Below are positions 61,621 to 64,000 of a DNA stretch of 64,000 bases, in pieces. How positions within the stretch are numbered: the first letter of the stretch is position 1; the number at the start of each line of letters is the position of its first letter. The position numbers and the translations under genes were made by a program. Source of the DNA: Amborella trichopoda (lineage: Eukaryota > Streptophyta > Magnoliopsida > Amborellales > Amborellaceae); the NCBI RefSeq assembly GCF_000471905.2, contig NW_006500355.1:1125713-1189712 (forward strand), given 5' to 3'. A model generated the notes under the pieces. That model did no database searches, was not told where the DNA came from, and saw only the letters and a list, made by a program, of their open reading frames with translations.

Positions 61621-64000
61621 AAATGGTGGCTTAGGTTATTTGGCCTTGAATCGCTTGGCTCCCGATCCTGTCTGACTCGGACAAATCCAAAAACAGAGTG
61701 GGGATTCTTTAGACACAAGTGGAAATGGAAATTAGCAAAGCTAGTGCTTTTAGATCCACAGAGCTTTATGCCTCTTCAACTGGTCCGTTTACAGAGAAAA
61801 TTCCTTTGTCTCATGATGCAATGGAAATGGAAATTAGTAAAGGTTAGTGCTACCAGCTCCATACTGTTTGTGCCTCTTCAGTTGATCTTTTTATGGTGAA
61901 ATGCCACACAATTATCACAAATGTTATCAAATTGTCTTACACCGTTTGAGCCTCTTCCTTTGATTTTTGTTAGGCAAAATGCTTCATAATTGGGATTTAT
62001 ATATAAATAGACTTCGTAACTCACTTTAAAGCATCCAATTTGACATCAAATGAGTAGGAATAATTGTGATCTTCATGTACAAAAGATAAATAATTTTTTT
62101 ATAAACAACCCAAGCCTATATGTACTATTTTGGTGCATCCAATTTGACATCTCTTTGTGAACAACCATTTTTTTTAAGAGGGCCTATATGGTGTACTACT
62201 TTGGTGCATTTTAAATCTATGATTAGATATGCTTGAAGTCTCTTTTTTTCTTTCTTATGTTTGTCCACTCTTACTAGGATCATCCCAAAAATTGGGCTTC
62301 AAATATTTGCTTAACCCCAAAATATAGGGATAGACAAAGTTGTACAAGAAAACGCTTATGGGTGAAGTTCTACAATGAAATGCCTACAAGCAGTTCTAAA
62401 TTTTGTGTGTATGTGTGCATATATTAGATCAACCCTATTAGGACCCCGCCCAACCTGTCTAGAATAAGTTAGGGCTTGACCAAGACTGCAGATCGACCCG
62501 ACCCAACTTGCATCCCCTATATATTGTGAAATTTAAGAAATACCCCCTGTATATTGTGAAATTTAAGAAATACTCTCAATGTTTCATATTTTACGCTTGT
62601 CCTACTTTTCTAGAGCATGTATTTAAATTTCGTTGTTTTATACATATATCATGTTTTTGGAGTCTATCCTTCTCAAACATCATGCACCTGTGAAAAATAT
62701 AGAAATAATCATTTGAAATAAAGAAAATGATGAAAATGACTAAATTATCAATAAAATTCATAAGGAAATATTAGTCTTTTTTTTTATTAAATTAAAAAAT
62801 ATATAATATTTTTATATGTGCATGATAGTGAGACGCTTGAACACCAACCATTGAAGGATTGTGACACTCCTAAAAGCCACCATTTGGCTGATTTGCCTCC
62901 TGCATTTCTTATTCTTATCTATGATCATCATCATCATCATAGTCTTTTTCCAATTAATTGAGGTTGGCTTATTTTTATTTTGTATGTATGATGCTGTAGG
63001 TAGTCCTTATACCCTTATCTCTGCTCTATGATGATACACTATCCAAAAGTGAGATGTGAGCATAAAAAATGAAATATTAGAAATATTTTTTAAAATTTTA
63101 TATTTATAAAAGTCTCTCTTTTTTAAGACATTTTTTTAAGTGAAAATATGTTCGAACATCTGTTTTTTAGGTTTTATTTCTCAATAGACCCAGGATTTAA
63201 AAAAATATTTGACGGTATAAAAATTCCACAAAGTATATCTTCTAATCCCGTAGACTAACTTTAGCCCTTTTGACCTCACCTTTTAACCCAAACAAAATAA
63301 AAAAAGAATACCATTTTTAAACCCCATAACTCTCTCTCTCTCTCTTCCAGTGTTTCTAAATATCAAGCTAAATATAGGAGTCGAGTCGGTTCATTGCCTT
63401 CATTTTGCTAAACATTCACAATATAAAACTATGCAAAACAACTAAAAGGAAAAGAAATAAACTAGAAGAGAGAGAGAAAGAGATTTTGAAAGGAATAGAA
63501 AATGATGTTTTTTTTTTTTGTTGTTTGGGTTAAAAAGATGTGGTTAAAAAGAGTAAAGTTGATTCAAAAGGTTAGAATATATATTATATGATCTCTACGC
63601 CACTAAATATATTTTCAAACCCCAAATATCTTAAGAAATGAAACCTAAATAGAATACGGAGATATTTTTCCAATTTTTAAACTCCACATAATATAAAGGA
63701 TATTTATGAAAATTTCTCCTATTTTGGTGATTACTTGTTATGACCATGTCAATAAATCATTTGAATAGAATATATTTGTTTCATTCGTGGCATGATTATA
63801 GTCATAATCTTCTCCATCTAATCATATTACCAGCTAGCTAAAGTTGGTTCTGTCCATTCAGTTCATGGGTTAATGATTTCTTCATTTGCTTCTCCTTAAC
63901 ATCTCTCAAAATACAAAGCTTCCAATCAAACCAAACTATTCTCAATAAGGAATTTCTTAGTGGATGTGTAAAAAATATTTTTTCTTCCTCAGTGGGCCTC
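61621..64000. other. Right-hand intergenic flank
   Basis: AT-rich DNA with no recognised gene. A further inverted (CAT)n retroposon-tail motif lies at 62922-62965 (CATCATCATCATAGTCTTTT, then CCAATTAATTGAGGTTGGCT). TATTGTGAAATTTAAGAAATAC is repeated near 62521 and 62550, a 30-bp-scale duplication. Confidence 0.45.

Overview
This is a nuclear contig window from a flowering plant. The evidence is multi-exon genes with long AT-rich introns, plant-type LINE, hAT and Mutator-like elements, tRNA-derived SINE relics and many microsatellites. Three conserved host genes can be read with confidence. The species cannot be named from this sequence. Three runs of N (13293-13560, 26565-26584, 47258-47539) are assembly gaps.

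Layout. (1) 1667-11850, plus strand: a complete 11-exon gene for a mitochondrial-type HtrA/Deg serine protease (DEG14-like, 488 aa), with an N-terminal targeting region, the H/D/S triad and one PDZ domain. (2) 11851-16670: 3' flank with an AT-rich MITE, an assembly gap, a 367-bp Mutator-type MITE with 9-bp target duplications, and a 1.1-kb Pack-MULE-like element that carries a foreign-looking ORF between roughly 200-bp inverted repeats. (3) 16671-35114, minus strand: a complete 13-exon Rab GDP dissociation inhibitor (444 aa). Its first intron has a GC-AG boundary. Its tenth intron holds a 7-kb degenerate LINE in antisense orientation plus a compound microsatellite, and its sixth intron holds a 686-bp MULE. 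(4) 35115-46900: 11.8 kb of AT-rich intergenic DNA made of MITEs, an imperfect repeat array and old transposon scraps. (5) About 46900-60877, plus strand: a SKIP35-like ankyrin-repeat gene (617 aa, three coding exons). Its last intron is 9.8 kb and contains a hAT derivative encoding tandem BED zinc fingers, an LTR-element fossil, a near-perfect 39-bp hairpin and many tandem duplications. (6) 60878-64000: 3' flank with SINE-tail motifs and no recognisable gene.

The three genes have unrelated housekeeping or regulatory roles (mitochondrial protein quality control, Rab recycling in vesicle traffic, probable SCF ubiquitin-ligase partner), and nothing suggests they work together. The most distinctive structure is a high density of short, mostly two-copy, direct tandem duplications (periods 27-192 bp, at least 18 loci). 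One duplicates a splice acceptor plus the first bases of a DEG14 exon, and another makes a 13-residue repeat in the DEG14 protein.
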